Shown here: in pieces, positions 6,170 to 6,309 of the stretch
Layout of the letters: each line of letters begins with the position of its first letter
How positions within the stretch are numbered: position 1 is the stretch's first letter
Source: Treponema sp.
Lineage (GTDB): Bacteria; Spirochaetota; Spirochaetia; Treponematales; Breznakiellaceae
Length of the DNA: 6,309 nt
Reading direction: 5' to 3'
Assembly: GCA_031264395.1 (NCBI GenBank)
Contig: JAISEB010000211.1
Coordinates: 1 to 6,309, forward strand
Notes under the pieces: generated by a model
Database searches by the model: none
Seen by the model: only the letters and a program-made list of their open reading frames with translations
Told to the model about the DNA's origin: nothing
Program-made: the position numbers and the translations under genes

Positions 6170-6309
6170 GGTGAGCTGTTTAGGCACGGGCGCCGGTAAA
6201 CGCGGAGGCTTCTAGGCGGCCTTTCGGGGGCTTGTGCCGGCCGGCTTTTTCCATCTTCTTGAAAGGTTCTTTATGAAATTACCGGCGGGCAGTTCAAAAC
6301 AGTAAAAGC
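6170..6309. other. Intergenic tail, no gene supported
   Basis: After the antiporter stop there is the putative terminator and then a more AT-rich stretch. A GAAAGG at 6261-6266 precedes an ATG at 6273, but that frame ends after 10 codons at a TAA (6303-6305). A 14-codon GTG frame at 6171-6215 runs into the terminator stem. Neither shows coding character, and the next gene, if any, lies beyond the window. Confidence 0.5.
6214..6250 (+). terminator. Putative rho-independent terminator after the antiporter gene
   Basis: AGGCGGCC at 6214-6221 pairs with GGCCGGCT at 6239-6246 with one mismatch (G216/G244 of the 6000s). An inner GGC-TTGT-GCC stem (6229-6238) sits in the loop. TTTTT at 6246-6250 follows. 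The position, 45 nt after the last stop codon, fits the end of the operon. No plus-strand terminator-like structure was seen between the genes. Confidence 0.5.

Noticed and set aside
6273..6305. 10-codon ATG ORF after the terminator
   Set aside because: Too short to support, no recognisable sequence, and no downstream gene is visible to couple with.

Overview
The window holds four full-length plus-strand genes in a tightly packed row. In order they are 3-isopropylmalate dehydrogenase (leuB, 244-1377), the acetolactate synthase large subunit (ilvB, 1463-3196), a HAD-IIB-type phosphatase (3271-4149) and a CPA2 cation/proton antiporter fused to a PTS EIIA domain (4142-6169). Two very short ORFs with good Shine-Dalgarno sequences sit at the leuB/ilvB and ilvB/phosphatase junctions. 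A putative intrinsic terminator follows the last gene.

The DNA is GC-rich, roughly 60% by eye in the genes. It uses CTT for leucine and ATA for isoleucine often, despite the GC-rich third positions. Together with the antiporter-EIIA fusion and the arrangement leuB-ilvB, this fits a spirochaete of the Treponema type, but that is an inference and no marker gene confirms it. The amino-acid genes indicate an organism able to make branched-chain amino acids.

Region by region: positions 1-243 are AT-richer, with no convincing gene. They carry a possible extended -10 promoter near 155-163 and a terminator-like hairpin plus T-run at 191-222. That hairpin lies between the possible promoter and leuB, so it could be an attenuator. 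From leuB onward the spacing is short or overlapping, which suggests one transcript through 6169. LeuB acts in the leucine branch and IlvB makes the acetohydroxyacid precursors for valine, isoleucine and leucine. The phosphatase and antiporter have no obvious role in that pathway; they overlap each other by 8 nt and are probably translationally coupled.

The most interesting spots are these: (a) the 25-codon ORF at 1374-1451, whose product resembles the first strand and G-x-LSR-x-AG turn of the IlvN regulatory subunit and starts with a Val/Ile-rich stretch, while no ilvN follows ilvB; (b) a perfect 10-bp GC-rich inverted repeat inside that ORF; (c) the 20-codon ORF at 3212-3274, whose stop overlaps the phosphatase GTG start; (d) the possible leuB attenuator; and (e) the antiporter-EIIA fusion, which would tie ion transport to phosphotransfer signalling.
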